Origin: Camellia lanceoleosa
Lineage: Eukaryota; Streptophyta; Magnoliopsida; Ericales; Theaceae
DNA length: 64,000 nucleotides
NCBI GenBank assembly: GCA_025200525.1
Contig: CM045758.1
Coordinates: forward strand, 2,108,001-2,172,000
Direction: 5' to 3'
Part shown: positions 26,201 through 37,713 of the stretch, piece by piece
Position numbering within the stretch: the first letter of the stretch is position 1
Layout: every line of letters starts with the position of its first letter
Notes under the pieces: generated by a model
Database searches by the model: none
Seen by the model: only the letters and a program-made list of their open reading frames with translations
What the model was told of the DNA's origin: nothing
Translations under genes and position numbers: made by a program

Positions 26201-28143
26201 TGCTAAAATGGACATATGCTTATGGATATTATTTACCTGAGCATGAACACGCGAAGAGACAATTCTTTGAGTACTTGCAAGGTATGACATCTGCTCCATT
26301 GCAAAAGCAGACTTACTATTTGTTCTTTGTTTGGAGACACTCATATCTGTTGTCCCTCAGGGGAGGCTGAGTCTGGGTTGGAGCGCCTTCATCAATGTGC
26401 AGAGAAAGAGCTACAAGTGTACCTCAATGCAGATGAGCCATCAAAAGACTTCAATGAGTTCCGCACAAAATTAGCAGGACTGACCAGGTATTTCCATTTT
26501 TTTTAAAATTATGGTTTGCTTCTGCATAATCTGAGCCAAATTGAAATGCTAGTAAACAATGCATGTGATAGTGAATTTGCCACTAGCAGATTGAGAGTAT
26601 TCCAGTCCCCCCTCCCGTTAAAGTAGCATTCCTAATTGTTGTTTAGTTTATTTTAGAAGTTCAATATATCCCATATAGTCAATTGATAAAAAAATACAGT
26701 TGTCAATGAGTTAAATACATTTCTAGGTTTATAAAATGCATGCTAGGGGAAACCAATGCTTAACTTTATCAACGCAGTTCCAAATCCCAAATCCACGAAG
26801 CAGCAATTTCCAAAACAGAAAGAAAATAGGTATAGCGGTCGAGAATAAGCAGAGTGAATATGGAGTGCCAAACAAAGGAAACTTGGTTAAAATGTACCAG
26901 ATATAATCAGTATAATGGGTTGTCACAAGCCAAATTACTATGTGTGATATTCCTACCAGCCACCAAAAGCTTAAAGGGAAAGCGAAATATTTGGGTGCAG
27001 TACAAAAGAAGTGGAAGTATGGAAAGCTTGGTAAAGGAAAATGTAAAGGAAGGATCCTAGTGGGTAATAGTTGGCAGACTACCTTGAGCCCAAAAGAATG
27101 CAATTTGTGGCTTCAGAACACTTGGTCACTCCTGATGAAGCCACCCAAGGTACTGAAATTATGATGAGTGGCAGCACTACTTGGGGAAACGCCTGGTGAA
27201 TGGTAGTATGAAAGAGAGAAGAGGATGAGAACAAAACAGCATACCTGAGGGATAGGCGGAGAAGAACAGTAAGGGTAAAGTAGAAACAGAGAAGAGGAAG
27301 TAACAGCAGTGGGGAAAGAAACAGCAGCAGAGAAGACAAAATAGAACCAGCAGCCGCAAGCGACAGATGACGAAAGCAGCAGGGCAGAGGAGAGAATGAA
27401 GAAAAACAAAGATCAAAGAAGAAAGTGGCAGTAACAGAAAAGAAAGAAGCTGCAGTGCAGGGGGTGGGAAAAGAATGAAGAAGCAAGTAGGAAAAGGGAA
27501 GAGCAGAGATTACAGTGAGAAAGAGATAGAAGAGAAAGCAACATGAGAAGGGGAGAGAAGCAGCTGTGAAGTTGGGTTTTTCCACAACAGTTTCATTTTC
27601 AAAAACTTAAAACTAAATATCTGACCATTTGTCATTGAGAATCGTATCATGAATTGAAGTCCAATTTTTGTGACTCAGGATGCATAGCACGCAACTTACT
27701 GCTTTGTATTGAGACTTTCTTTCTTTTTTCCCTTTATATTTATATTTTGGTGGGCTTTCTCATCTATTTGAACTAATAGGTGATGTTGTGGGAGCTCTTT
27801 AAAACATGGATTTCACACTTAGAAAATCAATAGCTTTTGTCTTATTTGATAGCGAAACTTCAATGATTGCAGTGTGACTAGGAATTACTTTGAGAACCTG
27901 GTTCGAGCATTAGAGAATGGTCTGTCAGACGTGGACTCTCATGGTGCATGCAGCAGGGCAGCCAGTTCAAAGAGCTTGGGAGGTGGAAGCAGTAAGGGGA
28001 GAGGCAGGGGCAAGGGAACTGCATCCAGATCGAGCAGTGCTGCCAGAAACCTTGATGATTCAGGTCATTGGTCTTGCGAATACTGCACCTTTGCCAATGT
28101 AAAGTCAGCAACCATTTGCCAGATGTGCCAACAACGCCGTTGA
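17295..28143 (+). CDS. ARIADNE-type RBR E3 ubiquitin-protein ligase (ARI7/ARI8-like), complete
   Basis: This enzyme transfers ubiquitin from an E2 through a cysteine in RING2 to substrates. Fifteen exons encode 583 residues: 17295-17453, 17924-18048, 18250-18352, 18495-18585, 19748-19920, 20716-20820, 20956-21044, 22454-22561, 23008-23098, 23229-23318, 23906-23953, 26046-26117, 26182-26281, 26361-26487 and 27873-28143. All phases join. Order: an acidic N-terminus (residues 1-53, many D/E); RING1 from about 132 (CGICFETY, then CGHGFCGSC); an IBR region with [11 protein letters not shown] near 240-253; RING2 from about 290 (CPKC, then HGCMHITC, where Cys308 is the expected catalytic residue); an Ariadne helical region (about 350-500); a Gly/Ser/Arg-rich linker; and a RanBP2-type zinc finger at 560-581 (WSCEYC...CQMC). 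The start is the first ATG of the acidic exon and matches family length. The intron donor after 20820 (GTGTGT) is weak but the frame supports it. Confidence 0.95.
20035..20305. mobile_element. MITE in ARI intron 5
   Basis: The left end TATTTGGTTGTATTTTCATT and the right end, inverse ATGTTTGGTTGTGTTTTCGT, form terminal inverted repeats. An A-rich tract lies in the middle (20137-20152). About 270 bases, no coding capacity. Confidence 0.7.
21660..22365 (+). repeat. tandem duplication in ARI intron 7, one copy split by a MITE
   Basis: Copy 2 (about 22205-22355) contains TTGGTGTAC, ACCTTCTTAGAAATGTTT, CTTCTTAGCTAAGAAG and TTGATTGCATTCCTCT in one run. Copy 1 has the same blocks, but the run is broken after AAATGTTT (21705-21712) and resumes at GTGGTTCTTAGC (22092 on). 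The break is filled by the element at 21713-22083. Confidence 0.8.
21713..22083. mobile_element. MITE in ARI intron 7 with a natural empty-site copy beside it
   Basis: The ends are inverted repeats: GTGTTTGGTTTAATTTTTAA on the left and the inverse of TTTTTAAAAACTAAACCAAAC on the right. The interior has CT-rich tracts. The nearby duplicate at 22273-22290 lacks the insertion and shows the pre-insertion sequence. The flanks AAATGTTT and GATTATTT are a possible eroded 8-base duplication, which would suit a hAT-type element; this is tentative. Confidence 0.7.
25326..25457 (+). repeat. 66-base direct tandem repeat in ARI intron 11
   Basis: Two adjacent copies start at 25326 and 25392. Each reads ATTTTAATTCGAGAGGTCTG onward to AAGGTTTCTGGAAAAGTA. 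They differ by a T in the T-run, so the duplication is recent. Confidence 0.9.
27180..27565. repeat. long purine-rich tract in ARI intron 14
   Basis: About 380 bases are dominated by G and A on the plus strand, with AGCAGCAG and GAAGAAG motifs. The long open frame on the minus strand (27079-27585) is a consequence of this bias; it would be a Leu/Ser/Phe-rich peptide with no domain and is not called as a gene. Confidence 0.6.
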
Positions 28144-29583
28144 GCCCCATCCGTTTCCTGCATGATCACTTATGGAGAGAACTTGGTTTTGCCTCTTTCT
28201 ACAAACGAGTCATTGGTAGGTTAGAAGCTATTATTGCTCAGTCAACTCCAAGCCATGAATGTGATGACAAAGGAATGTGGATTGAATTTAGGAACAGAGA
28301 AAAGGCGAAAATCCTTGCCCCTATTAAGTTTTCAGTGTTGGTAAGAAATTTGTAAATAGTTGCTATTTGTTTTTCAAACATCTGGAAAACACGTCATATG
28401 TATTTTTCTAGTCATTTTCAAGGTACTGTTGTACTAACAGATTTGTAGCAAGTTTGAAGCTGTCTTGGAGTGTAGGACTACTGACATTGGTCCTTTACCC
28501 CGAATAAATATGTTCCTTAATAACAGTTATGTTAATTCCAGTCTCTCTTTGCTTTTGGTTTCATTTCTTTTCTTCTCCTTCTTCTTCTTCTTTTTCACTA
28601 CTTGTTCTAGGAATGTATCAAACTGGATTAGAGTCTGGCTTGTATGCTTTATTAATTGATGGATTCAGAATTGGATTGGCATTGCTTTGGCTTGGTTAGT
28701 TTTTCATATTCAATTGAGAGTCAACTCTTTCGTTGAGTATGCAGATATTCCTGATGTGATCCAAATAATAGCATGTGTACTGTTCTAGGTTATTGGTGAT
28801 GTCTTCGAACTTCAAATTGATGAGATCAAGATCATGTACTACAAGCATGTACCTTGTGTCGGACAACAAATTTTATATGTGCTAACCTAAGAGGGATCAA
28901 AGCTTGGAAAGGGTAATTATTTAGGGGATGACTGAGCCAAAAGGGGGGAAAAGATAATATAATGACTTTCATGTGACGGATTCTTTTTTTATTTTTAGGA
29001 TAAGAAATACCAGCTTACTCCTAAGAGTATGAGGGAAGGGGAAGATGCTATGCGACGGGGTTGGTGGAACATATGGGAGCTAAAGAAGTCTTTGCACACC
29101 CTTACCTTTCAAGAGAGAGGTTTGAAGCCCTCTGCTCTTCTTGTAAAGCAAACTTGGTCTTATTTATTTATTTTTTGTTGTAAAAAAAATGGGTACAATG
29201 AAGAACTTGATTTCATTAGAATGGCTACAATACAGATTTGAAGATAACATATTAGAAGTGAGGTCCCATGTTTTGCATGACTTTTCTTTTTTCGTAATAT
29301 CGATATTGGCAATCTTAGAAACTAGAGAAATGTCGAATTTTTTCCTTGATATAAATAAGACGTGAAATTTAAATGACACAATCCCATCCATCATTGAAAT
29401 TTAAACTTCCATAATTTTTTGTAATAATTAATTAAATCTCACTGGTTTGACATGAAATTCCAACTATTACTATTTGGTGAAAAATTGTATAAATTGGACA
29501 AATTTTAGGTCATAAATTCGTCAAAAATGGTTAATTCAAACCTATTTTCCAGTTAGAGCCCAAAAAAGTAAAATTTGATTGAA
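28144..29583 (+). other. 3' flank of the ARI gene, no further gene recognised
   Basis: The first few hundred bases are presumably the 3' UTR. A T/C-rich stretch (28560-28600) and several short open frames lack recognisable domains. No RNA gene was seen. Confidence 0.5.
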
Positions 29584-29588
29584 TGTTT
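29584..29588. repeat. left target duplication of the copia element (TGTTT)
   Basis: TGTTT directly precedes the left LTR and is repeated at 46517-46521 directly after the right LTR. Confidence 0.9.
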
Positions 29589-29848
29589 TAAAGCAAAATT
29601 GAAAAAGAAGTATTTCTTTATTGATCACATTACCTATAGTAACAGAGTAGCATATTTACATCTTATTCAAGATATGACATACACCTAAGCTATATCTAAC
29701 TATTGTACCAAAACCACTAACCATCTACAGTTGTAACAACTTTACATGAATTATTATATGCTACTCCTCAACCTTATCAGATGATGCACATGATCTAGAA
29801 CCATCCGCTGTCTTCTGCTTTTGCTCTATTAGAGTGTGATTCTCATCA
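29589..29848 (-). repeat. copia 3' LTR
   Basis: 260 bases. Read on the minus strand it starts TGATGAGAATCACACTC and ends GCTTTA. It matches 46245-46516 over its whole length, apart from an ~11-base stretch present only in the other copy and scattered changes. The end of the RNase H frame (stop at 29761) lies inside it. Confidence 0.93.
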
Positions 29849-31819
29849 GGGCCCCGCAAGGTAATAGGAGAGGGACGAACCATTAGCTTGGACTGCAGGT
29901 AAGAAAAACAATCAGAAGAGAGTGGTTTAGTAAGGATATCAACAATTTGGTCAGAGGAAGACACATGTTTGACAACCACTAGTTTAGCAAGAACTTGCTC
30001 ACGGATATAGTGATAATCAACAGCAATATGTTTTGAGCGGGCATGAAAGACAGGATTAGAGGCAAGAGAAATGGCAGAAAGGTTGTCACACCATAAGGTA
30101 GGAGAAGGAGAAGAAAGATGAAGCTTAGAGAGAAGCATACGAAGCCAAGCCAATTCAACAGCCGTCTGAGCAAGGGCCCGATATTCGGCTTTAGTTGAAG
30201 ACCGAGACACAGTACATTGCTTCTTAGCAGCCCAAGAGACCAAATTGGGACCCAAAAAGATACAATACCCAGTAGTAGATTTCCTGTCAAGAACACTTCC
30301 AGCCCAATTAGAATCAGAATAAGCATGAAGATCGAAAGGACCGGATGAAAAGACGAGCCCATATGCCAATGTACCCTGAAGATATCGAAGCAAGCGTTTG
30401 ACAGCATTAAAATGAGCCACTGTGGGTGCATGCATGAACTGGCAAGCATGATTGACAGCATAAGAGAGGTCGGGTCGAGTGATTGTAAGATATTGCAACG
30501 CACTGACAATGCTGCGATAAAGTGAAGGCTGAGAAAAAGGCAGGGAAGACTCAGAAGCAACCACAACCTTAGTAGCCATAGGAGAAGTGTAAGCTTTACA
30601 GTTAAGCATTCTAGCTTTGGCAAGAATCTCGGAAGCATATTTATGCTGAGGCAAAAACAAACCAGTGGCAGTATGATGAACGGCAATACCAAGGAAATAA
30701 GAAAGATTCCCCCAACTCCTTCATAGAAAAGGCAGAGTGCATATGCTTAATGAGAGAAGCAACAAGAGGAATATCATTCCCAGTGATGAGAATGTCATCA
30801 ACATAGACAAGCAAAAGAATAATGGCAGAACCGCGATGAAAAATAAAGAGAGAAGAGTCACATTTGCTGTTGGTGAAACCATAAGAAACCAAGAAAGAAG
30901 AAAAAGTTGAGTACTAGGCTCGAGGAGCCTGTTTGAGACCATACAAAGCTTTATGTAGTAGACAAACATGAGAGGGATAAACAAAATCCTCAAAGCCTGG
31001 AGGTTGAGTCATGAAAACTTCTTCTTCTAAGATGCCATGTAAAAATGCATTGGAGATATCTAACTGTTTAATAGGCCAAGAAAAATGAAGAGCGAGGCTA
31101 AGAAACACTCGAATGGTGGGTTGTTTGGCGAAGGGACTAAAAGTTTCAGGATAATCGATGCCTTTGGACTGAAGATAGCCTTTGGCCACAAGCTTGGCCT
31201 TATGCCGAGCAATAGATCCATCAGAATTTTTTTTGAGTTTGAAAATCCATTTACAGCCAATAGGATGTTTACCAGAGGGAAGAGAAACCAATGTCCAAGT
31301 CTTTTGGCGTTGGAGAGCTTGAAAGTCCTCAGTCATAGCAGCAGCCCAAGCAGGAGTTTTAATAGCATCAGAGAAACCACGAGGTTCAATTAGAGCAGGG
31401 TCACTAACAGTAGAGACCAGCAAAGACTGATGAGAAGGTTGCTTCTTGGATCTGGTGATCATAGGATGCGTATTGACTGTAGATGAAGGTGGAATAAGAA
31501 GAGGATATGAACTAAGATCAACAGTAAGAGAATCAATTGGAACAGGAGAAGAATTGGAAAGAGTGAGAGGAGGGGAATTGGAAAAAGAAGATGAAGAAGA
31601 AGAAGATAAGGGAGACAATTGAGGAGAACCAGAGGAAGAAGAAGAAGCTGCAGATGGAAGAGAAGAATTGACAGTAAGCTTGATAGTAGGCTAGAAAAAA
31701 TGTTGAAGATTAGAAAGAGATGGGGAAGGAATAGACGAAATAGGGTGAGTAACCAATGGAAACAAGGACTCATCAAAAACAACATGACGAGAGAGATATA
31801 CTTTACCTGTGAGAGGATT
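29761..31819 (-). pseudogene. copia pol 3' half: reverse transcriptase and RNase H (broken)
   Basis: Read on the minus strand this part begins with a linker (the HVVFDES motif just inside the gypsy junction) and Ser/Pro-rich sequence. The reverse transcriptase follows from about 31400: GCKWIFKLK, AFLHGILEEE, ALYGLKQAPRA, and the active-site YVDD at about 30800. A stop codon follows PRA near 30914, where the family has Trp. A frameshift near 30720 separates the reverse transcriptase from the RNase H part (29761-30660, with AYSDSNWAGS, KAEYRAL, LWCDNLSAISLA). The frame ends within the 3' LTR. Several breaks make it non-functional. Confidence 0.9.
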
Positions 31820-32730
31820 TGAGAGGGAAGATTTGCATCGGGCAGTACGGCCGAGTTGGTGCAACGTCAGACTTGACGGACTACCTAACGCCGAGCAAAG
31901 TCCTCAACTGGCTCGACCTGACTTGCACGGTCAGAAATGTTGACCGGACTGGCATGCTCTTGCCCGGTCGTGCTGTGTTTGCACGTGTCGGACGGAGCTT
32001 AAGTTTGCGGATGATGACCGAGTTAGGAGGTGGCCCGAGCTACACCTCAGGTGCGATCAGGGCCGGTATGCCCCGAACTGATCAACCAATAAAGACGGCT
32101 TCGTGTGACCGAGATTGGAGATGGAACGGTTGGGGGCCGGCATGCCTCGCAACTGGTTGATCATGATGAACCGATCAAGGATAGCTCGGCCGAGGTAGTC
32201 GGGCTTTCGCCTGATCCTAAGTCACAGGTCGGTGACACATAGCACGGTTAAGTGCGTGTGATGGCAATATCCCACAAGTGCTAGGCCGGTCGTGGTACCC
32301 CGGTTGGGTGTGCCACCTGGGCCAATAGCGTGAGGGAGAGGACATCTGCTCCACGTACGCCTCAATACCGTTGGACAGTTCTGTGTGTACTGGTGGAAGG
32401 ACAAAACCTTTACACGCATAAGGTGGTGAGAGGCGTGCACTGCCACATGTCCAGGGAAGGACAGCAGAGGTAGTGCGCGCACAATCTTGAGGCTGCATGG
32501 CCAGCCTAGAAATAGGGAGAAAGGCGAACGTTGGAGGTATGGAATTCACTCTCACGAACACTCTCTTCTCATAGTCTTCTTCCTTAGAGAACTGACTTGA
32601 TCATCGGAGGGTCTTTCCGGCACACCACCGTCGGCCAGCTCACCATTTTTGTGTTGCAGAGATTGACGCCGTCACCAGAAGCTTAACGTTTAAGGCGTAC
32701 GGAGAGCAAAAGATATTTCACCCCCGTACA
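31820..32730 (+). repeat. gypsy 5' LTR (911 bp)
   Basis: It starts TGAGAGGGAAGATTTGC and ends CCCCCGTACA. GC-rich compared with the surroundings. It is the same length as the copy at 42867-43777. Confidence 0.96.
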
Positions 32731-32750
32731 ATTGGCACCGTCTGTGGGAA
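32731..32750 (+). other. gypsy primer-binding site region
   Basis: ATTGGCACCGTCTGTGGG directly follows the 5' LTR, the position and style (TTGGC.CCGTCTGTGGG) common in plant Tat elements. I do not assign the tRNA. Confidence 0.75.
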
Positions 32751-32798
32751 AAGCTTTGATACTCAATCCTTGTTTTGTAAGCTTCTTCGACCATTTCC

Positions 32799-34779
32799 AT
32801 GGCCAACAACGACGAAGTTCCGCTGTCCGTCGTTGATGGTGTCACTCCAGAGTATGTACGTAGGAGAGAAGGCCCCCCTAATGTTCCAATCATGGCGGGC
32901 CTGGAAACCTTTTCGCGTGGAGTGCGCGACAAGCGTGGAAGGAGTGCGGATCGTTCACAGAGTCCAGAGGGCCGCCGGCGACGGGGGGAGTCCCGTGAGG
33001 AGCATCTGGAGCACAAACTCAAGGATCAAGAAGCCCTCATTCGTAGAATGGCGGCAGAAATGGAGCTACTGAAGCGCCAAGTTAGGGGGAAGGGTGTTGC
33101 TGGAGAGGGCAACCTCAGTGAGCACACCCCCTCCCCTCGCTCTGACAGTCGCCACCAGAGGAGGACTCATTCAATCTCCATCACTAGGAACTATGGGATG
33201 GGAGATTCAGATAAGCGAGAGGATAGATCCTTCACTCGCGACAGCACCTATCGCCCCTCACGCCCATCGTCGACGTCGCGATGCTCTGCCTCCTCTCATT
33301 CCAAGGATCTCAGGGACGTGCTGGAGGAGAGAGCACGCCGTCGGGTGGCTCAGAGGGTGCCGGCGCTCCAGAGGTTGAGTGCCCCAGTTTGTTGCAATGA
33401 AGAAGTGGTGATGCCGGCACCCAGAGACATAGCCCCAGCACTGGTGGACAAAGAGCTAGCAAGCCTTACAGCTACGCCGTTGTCCCCAGAGATTGAGAGC
33501 ACCCCACTCCCTGCTGGATTCCACCAGCCAAAATTCACTTTGTACGACGGCAAGATGGATCCGTACATGCATGTGAGTCATTACCGGCAAGTGATGGCTG
33601 GCCACCGGCGGAACGACGCCTTGATGTGCCTCATATTCCCAGCAAGCTTGGGAGAGCTGGGCTTGAAGTGGTTCGAAAGGCTCCCGGAGGGGAGTATCGA
33701 GGGGTGGCAGCAACTAGCTGAAGCCTTTGTCACCAGATTCAAGACTAACACTCGAACGCCGAAGGAGGTCGACCATCTCCTAGGCGTCAAGATGGAGTCT
33801 GGGAGTTCGCTGAAGGCATACAATGCGAAGTACTGGGAAACTTACAACGAGATCCTCGACTGCCCTACCAATCTAGCGATCACTCAATACAAGAGGGGTC
33901 TTCCAGTCGGACATAGGCTGCGAGATTCACTCACGATGCATCAGCCCACTACCATGGAATCTTTGATGCAGCGGATCAATGAACACATTCGTGTGGAAGA
34001 TGACGCTGCCTCTGCGACCGAGAAGGATAATCCGGTCGCGGTAGACAGAAGGATAGCGGGGAAAGTTCACTCGGTTGGGCAGGAGGAGAACCGCCCTAGT
34101 GACTGACCAAAAGATCAGCGTCGAGAGACCGGCCAAAATGACAGAAACAGAGGTCGCAGAAATGACCGGGCTGATGCGTCCCGCGACGCAGCGAAAGATG
34201 CCAAGAGAAAACTGAAGGCGCGGACAGGGATTACCACGGTCTTCAAAATTCCCATCTACCGCATTTTGAGCGAGATCCGATGAGAGCCTTTTGTCCGTTG
34301 GCCAGCCAAATTAGGGAGTGCACATCGATGCTTCAATCCAAAATATCGCTGCACCTTTCATGAAGAGCGGGGGCACCGGACAGAAGATTGCTTGCCGCTC
34401 AAACAACATTTAGAGGAATTTGTGGCGGCTGGGCATTTTGACCAATATATTGATGGGGGAGTCAAGGCCGCGCCAACCGGACAAACCGAGCCTAACGGAA
34501 TGGCCGCCCTAGAAGCACCCCCGCAAGGTGTGATCAACGTCATCCACGACATCATTGAACCAGCAAGGGTCTGCGAGCTGAAAGGGATGATCAAGAAGGC
34601 CGAGCATATGAGGGAAGTGCTCTCAGTCCAGCCCGCGGTAAAGAGGGGAAAAACCGAGGAGAAAGACGTCCTTTCTTTCTCTATCAAAGACTTGGAAAGG
34701 ATGCAGATGTCGCATAATGACGCCTTGGTGGTGACCCTTCACGTCAAAGATTTCGATATCAAGAGAATATTGATCGACT
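32799..34779 (+). pseudogene. gypsy gag (interrupted by nonsense codons)
   Basis: The frame opens at ATG 32799 with MANNDEVPLS. It has an Arg/Ser-rich N-terminal half and a retrotransposon gag domain at about residues 220-400 (PKFTLYDGKMDP, LGELGLKWFERL, TRFKTNTR). TGA codons at 34104-34106 and 34281-34283 break it, but the same frame continues with an Arg/Asp-rich stretch and a zinc-knuckle-like CTFHEERGHRTEDC near 34351-34392. Both stops are explicable as CGA to TGA. An alternative start further upstream was not seen. The product would be the nucleocapsid part of the virus-like particle. Confidence 0.88.
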
Positions 34780-35237
34780 AGGGGAGTTCGGTCGAAATAA
34801 TGTATTATGACGCGTTCAAACAAATGAAGTTGGAAGACAAGGATTTGGCTCCTGCAACATCTCCTTTGGTTGGCTTTAACTCGCAACCAGAATGGCCAAT
34901 TGGAAAGATTATCTTGCCGGTCAGGGCGGGATCGGTTGTGAAGCAGGTAGAATTCTGGGTTCTCAAAGTGCCATCGACTTACAATTTGATTCTGGGCAGA
35001 GGTTGGCTGCACGCTATGCAAGCGGTTGCTTCGACCTTCCACCAAGTCATGCGCTTTCCGACATCGAATGGGCAAATAGAGGAAGTCTGGGGAGACCAGG
35101 TGATGGCCAAACAATGCTTCGTTGCGGTAAATGGCAGCCGAGCGGCCGAAGGGTTTGTTCAGATGATCGAGGGGCCCGAGGGGAAGGAGGTCCTAAAAGA
35201 CGTGGGTAGAAAGGTCGAGAAAAAATAAGTCGAAGAT
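34680..35237 (+). pseudogene. gypsy aspartic protease region
   Basis: In the same frame as gag, the protease motif reads ID-stop-GSS: TAG at 34779-34781 replaces the residue between the catalytic Asp and Gly-Ser-Ser. Then come MYYDAF, a beta-strand-rich segment and [10 protein letters not shown], the second conserved hydrophobic motif. A further TAA lies at 35226-35228. The enzyme would process the Gag-Pol polyprotein. Confidence 0.85.
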
Positions 35238-36648
35238 TTGGTGGAGGTGCGCATTGACGAAAACGATCCGACCAAGTTCTTCCTCCTAGGATCGTCCTTG
35301 TCTAGCGCCGAACGCGCGGATTATGTCAGTTTCTTGGTTTCCAACTTGGAGGCTTTTGCATGGACGCCTTACGATATGCCTGGCATCGACCCAAGCTTCA
35401 TTTGCCACCAGCTAAATGTCTTCCCTAATGCACGGCCAGTCATACAGAGAACGTGTCGTTCGGCCTTGCACCATGCTGAAGTAGTTGCGGAAGAAGTGAA
35501 GAATTTATTGGAGGCCAGGGCTATAGAGGAGGTGCAATACCCGCGGTGGATATCTAACACGGTGGTGGTTCCTAAGAAGAACGGCAAGTGGCGAGTCTGC
35601 GTGGATTACAAAACTGTCAACCGCGCATGCCCAAAGGATAACTTTCCTCTCCCTCGAATTGACCAGTTGGTGGACTTAACCGCTGGCCATCAGAGGTTTA
35701 GCTTCTTTGATGCATATCGCGGCTATCATCAAATAGCCATGTACAAGCCAGACAGAGAGATCACGTCGTTCACCACCCCCAGAGGCTTGTATTGCTACAA
35801 GGTCATGCCGTTCGGATTGAAGAACGCCAGAGCAACCTTTCAGCGGATGGTGACAAAGATGTTCGCTCCTCTCTTGGGCCGAACTATGGAAGCCTATATC
35901 GACGATATGGTGGTAAAAAGTAAGGAAAAGTCTCAGCACCTCGCCGACCTAGCAGAAATGTTTGCCATACTCAAGCGCCACAAGCTTCACCTGAACGCCT
36001 CTAAGTGCACCTTTGGAGTTGGCACTGGGAAATTCCTAGGTTTTCTGGTCACGAACCGGGGAATTGAGGCCGATCCATCGCAAATCAAGGCAATACAAGA
36101 GTTGGAGCGCCCGAACTTCACGAAGGACGTGCAACATCTTCTTGGGATGGCCCTTGCTGAACAGTTATCGGTGGTCTTCGGATCGTTGCAGGCCCTTCTT
36201 CAAAATTTTGAAGTCTAAGTTCTTTTGGGATGAAGAGTACGACCGTGCTCTGGCAGACTTAAAGGTATATCTCTCCTCAGCCCCAATTTTGGTCACGCCT
36301 CAGCCGAGCGAGGAGTTATATCTCTACTTGGCGGTCTCTCAACATGCGGTGAGCGCTGTGCTAGTCCGCGCAGAAGGCATTCAACACTTGCCCATTTTTT
36401 ATGTGAGCAAGACTCTGCTCCCGGCCGAAACGAGATATCTTCCCTTGGAAAAATTGGTGTTGGCTTTAATGATGGCGTCAAGGAAGCTGGCACACTATTT
36501 TCATGCCCATACAATAGTAGTGTTAACCGAGTTCCCGCTCAAGGTGCTTTTCGAAAAAGCGGACTTCACTGGGAGAATTCTGAAATGGGCCGTGGAATTG
36601 GGCCAGTATGACATTAAGTTCCGACCGTGCACTGCAATCAAGGCTTAA
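35238..36648 (+). pseudogene. gypsy reverse transcriptase and RNase H
   Basis: The reverse transcriptase follows in the gag frame: [56 protein letters not shown] and the active-site YIDDM at about 35897. A frameshift near 36130-36170 moves the reading frame; the RNase H domain continues in the new frame (YLAVSQHAVSAVL, FYVSKTL, YLPLEKLVLAL, VVLTEFPLK) up to TAA at 36646-36648, where the family normally has Gln (KGQALADF-type motif). Confidence 0.92.
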
Positions 36649-37713
36649 GCCCTTGCAGATTTTGTGGCGGAATTTGCCCCTGGAACACATCCAGTCTGCC
36701 CGATTGATTTGGTTGGTGCGGATTTGGCACAACCCATAGTCCTGGCAACAGAGATAAGTGTTGACTCACGAGCGGGAGAAAGGCAAAGCTCGACCGAAAT
36801 AGCAAAGGCCGACGACTCATTGAAAGAAGAACCCAGCAAGGACGTGGAAAGAGACCAGACTAAGCCTACCAGAGACTTGGAATTGAGAAGCTCCCAAAAT
36901 CCGTCTGCTTGTTGGAAGCTGTTCATTGGCGAGATGTGGAAACTATTTGTCGATGGGGCGTCCAATAGGCATGGGGCCGGGCTGGGAATTGTGCTGACTT
37001 CGCCAGATGGGCTGATTATTGAGCAAGCAATTACGCTTGGCTTCCCAGCGTCCAACAATGAGGCGGAGTATGAGGCCCTCCTCGCCGGTCTAAGAAGCGC
37101 GTTGAGAATGAAGGTCACAGCCCTTATGGTGTTCAGTGACACCAAGCTGGTGGTCAATCAAGTCTCAGGGGAGTATGAGGCCAAAGATGAAAGAATGGCT
37201 ACGTATCAGACGCTGGTGCGAGCGGAAGTCAAGAAGTTCGATGCCATCAGAGTTGAACAGATCAACCGCGAAGGAAACAGCACGGCCGATGAATTGGCCG
37301 GTCTCGCTTCCACTCAGACAACCTTTCCTAATCCCTTGATGATTGCATTTTTACCCCGGCCAAGCATTGAGGAACCAGAAGCAACCGAGGTACTCTGCAC
37401 CGACTTGGGACCTTCCTGGATGGACCCCATCGTCGCCTTTCTGAAAGATCGAATTCTACCAGAAGAAAAGAAGGCGGCCCACAAGATCCGGACAAAGTCA
37501 GAACGGTTTTGGCTCTCCCCTTCCGGAGCCTTGTATAATAAATCTTTCACGGGGCCGTATCTGAAGTGTGTCCACCCCTCTAAGGTGGAAGCTTTCCTCT
37601 ATGAGATCCATGAAGGCATCTGCGGTAGCCATACTGGGGGTAGATCTCTAGCATACCGAGCAATCTCACAGGGTTATTGGTGGCCGTGCATGCAGGCGGA
37701 CGCGCAGAAATAG
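36649..37713 (+). pseudogene. gypsy second (archaeal-type) RNase H and start of integrase
   Basis: In the same frame as the preceding RNase H, an acidic linker is followed by a second RNase H fold from about 36943 ([62 protein letters not shown]). All expected acidic residues are present. The integrase zinc-binding region starts after it ([29 protein letters not shown]). A TAG at 37711-37713 interrupts before the CEKC half of the zinc site. Confidence 0.92.

Noticed and set aside
27079..27585. 168-codon open frame on the minus strand in an ARI intron
   Set aside because: It is the complement of a purine-rich tract; composition is Leu/Ser/Phe-biased with no domain, and overlapping frames in the same region are also open.
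31823..32561. Open frames of 85-115 codons in the gypsy LTR, duplicated at 42920-43608
   Set aside because: They occur identically in both LTRs and reflect GC-rich LTR sequence, not genes.
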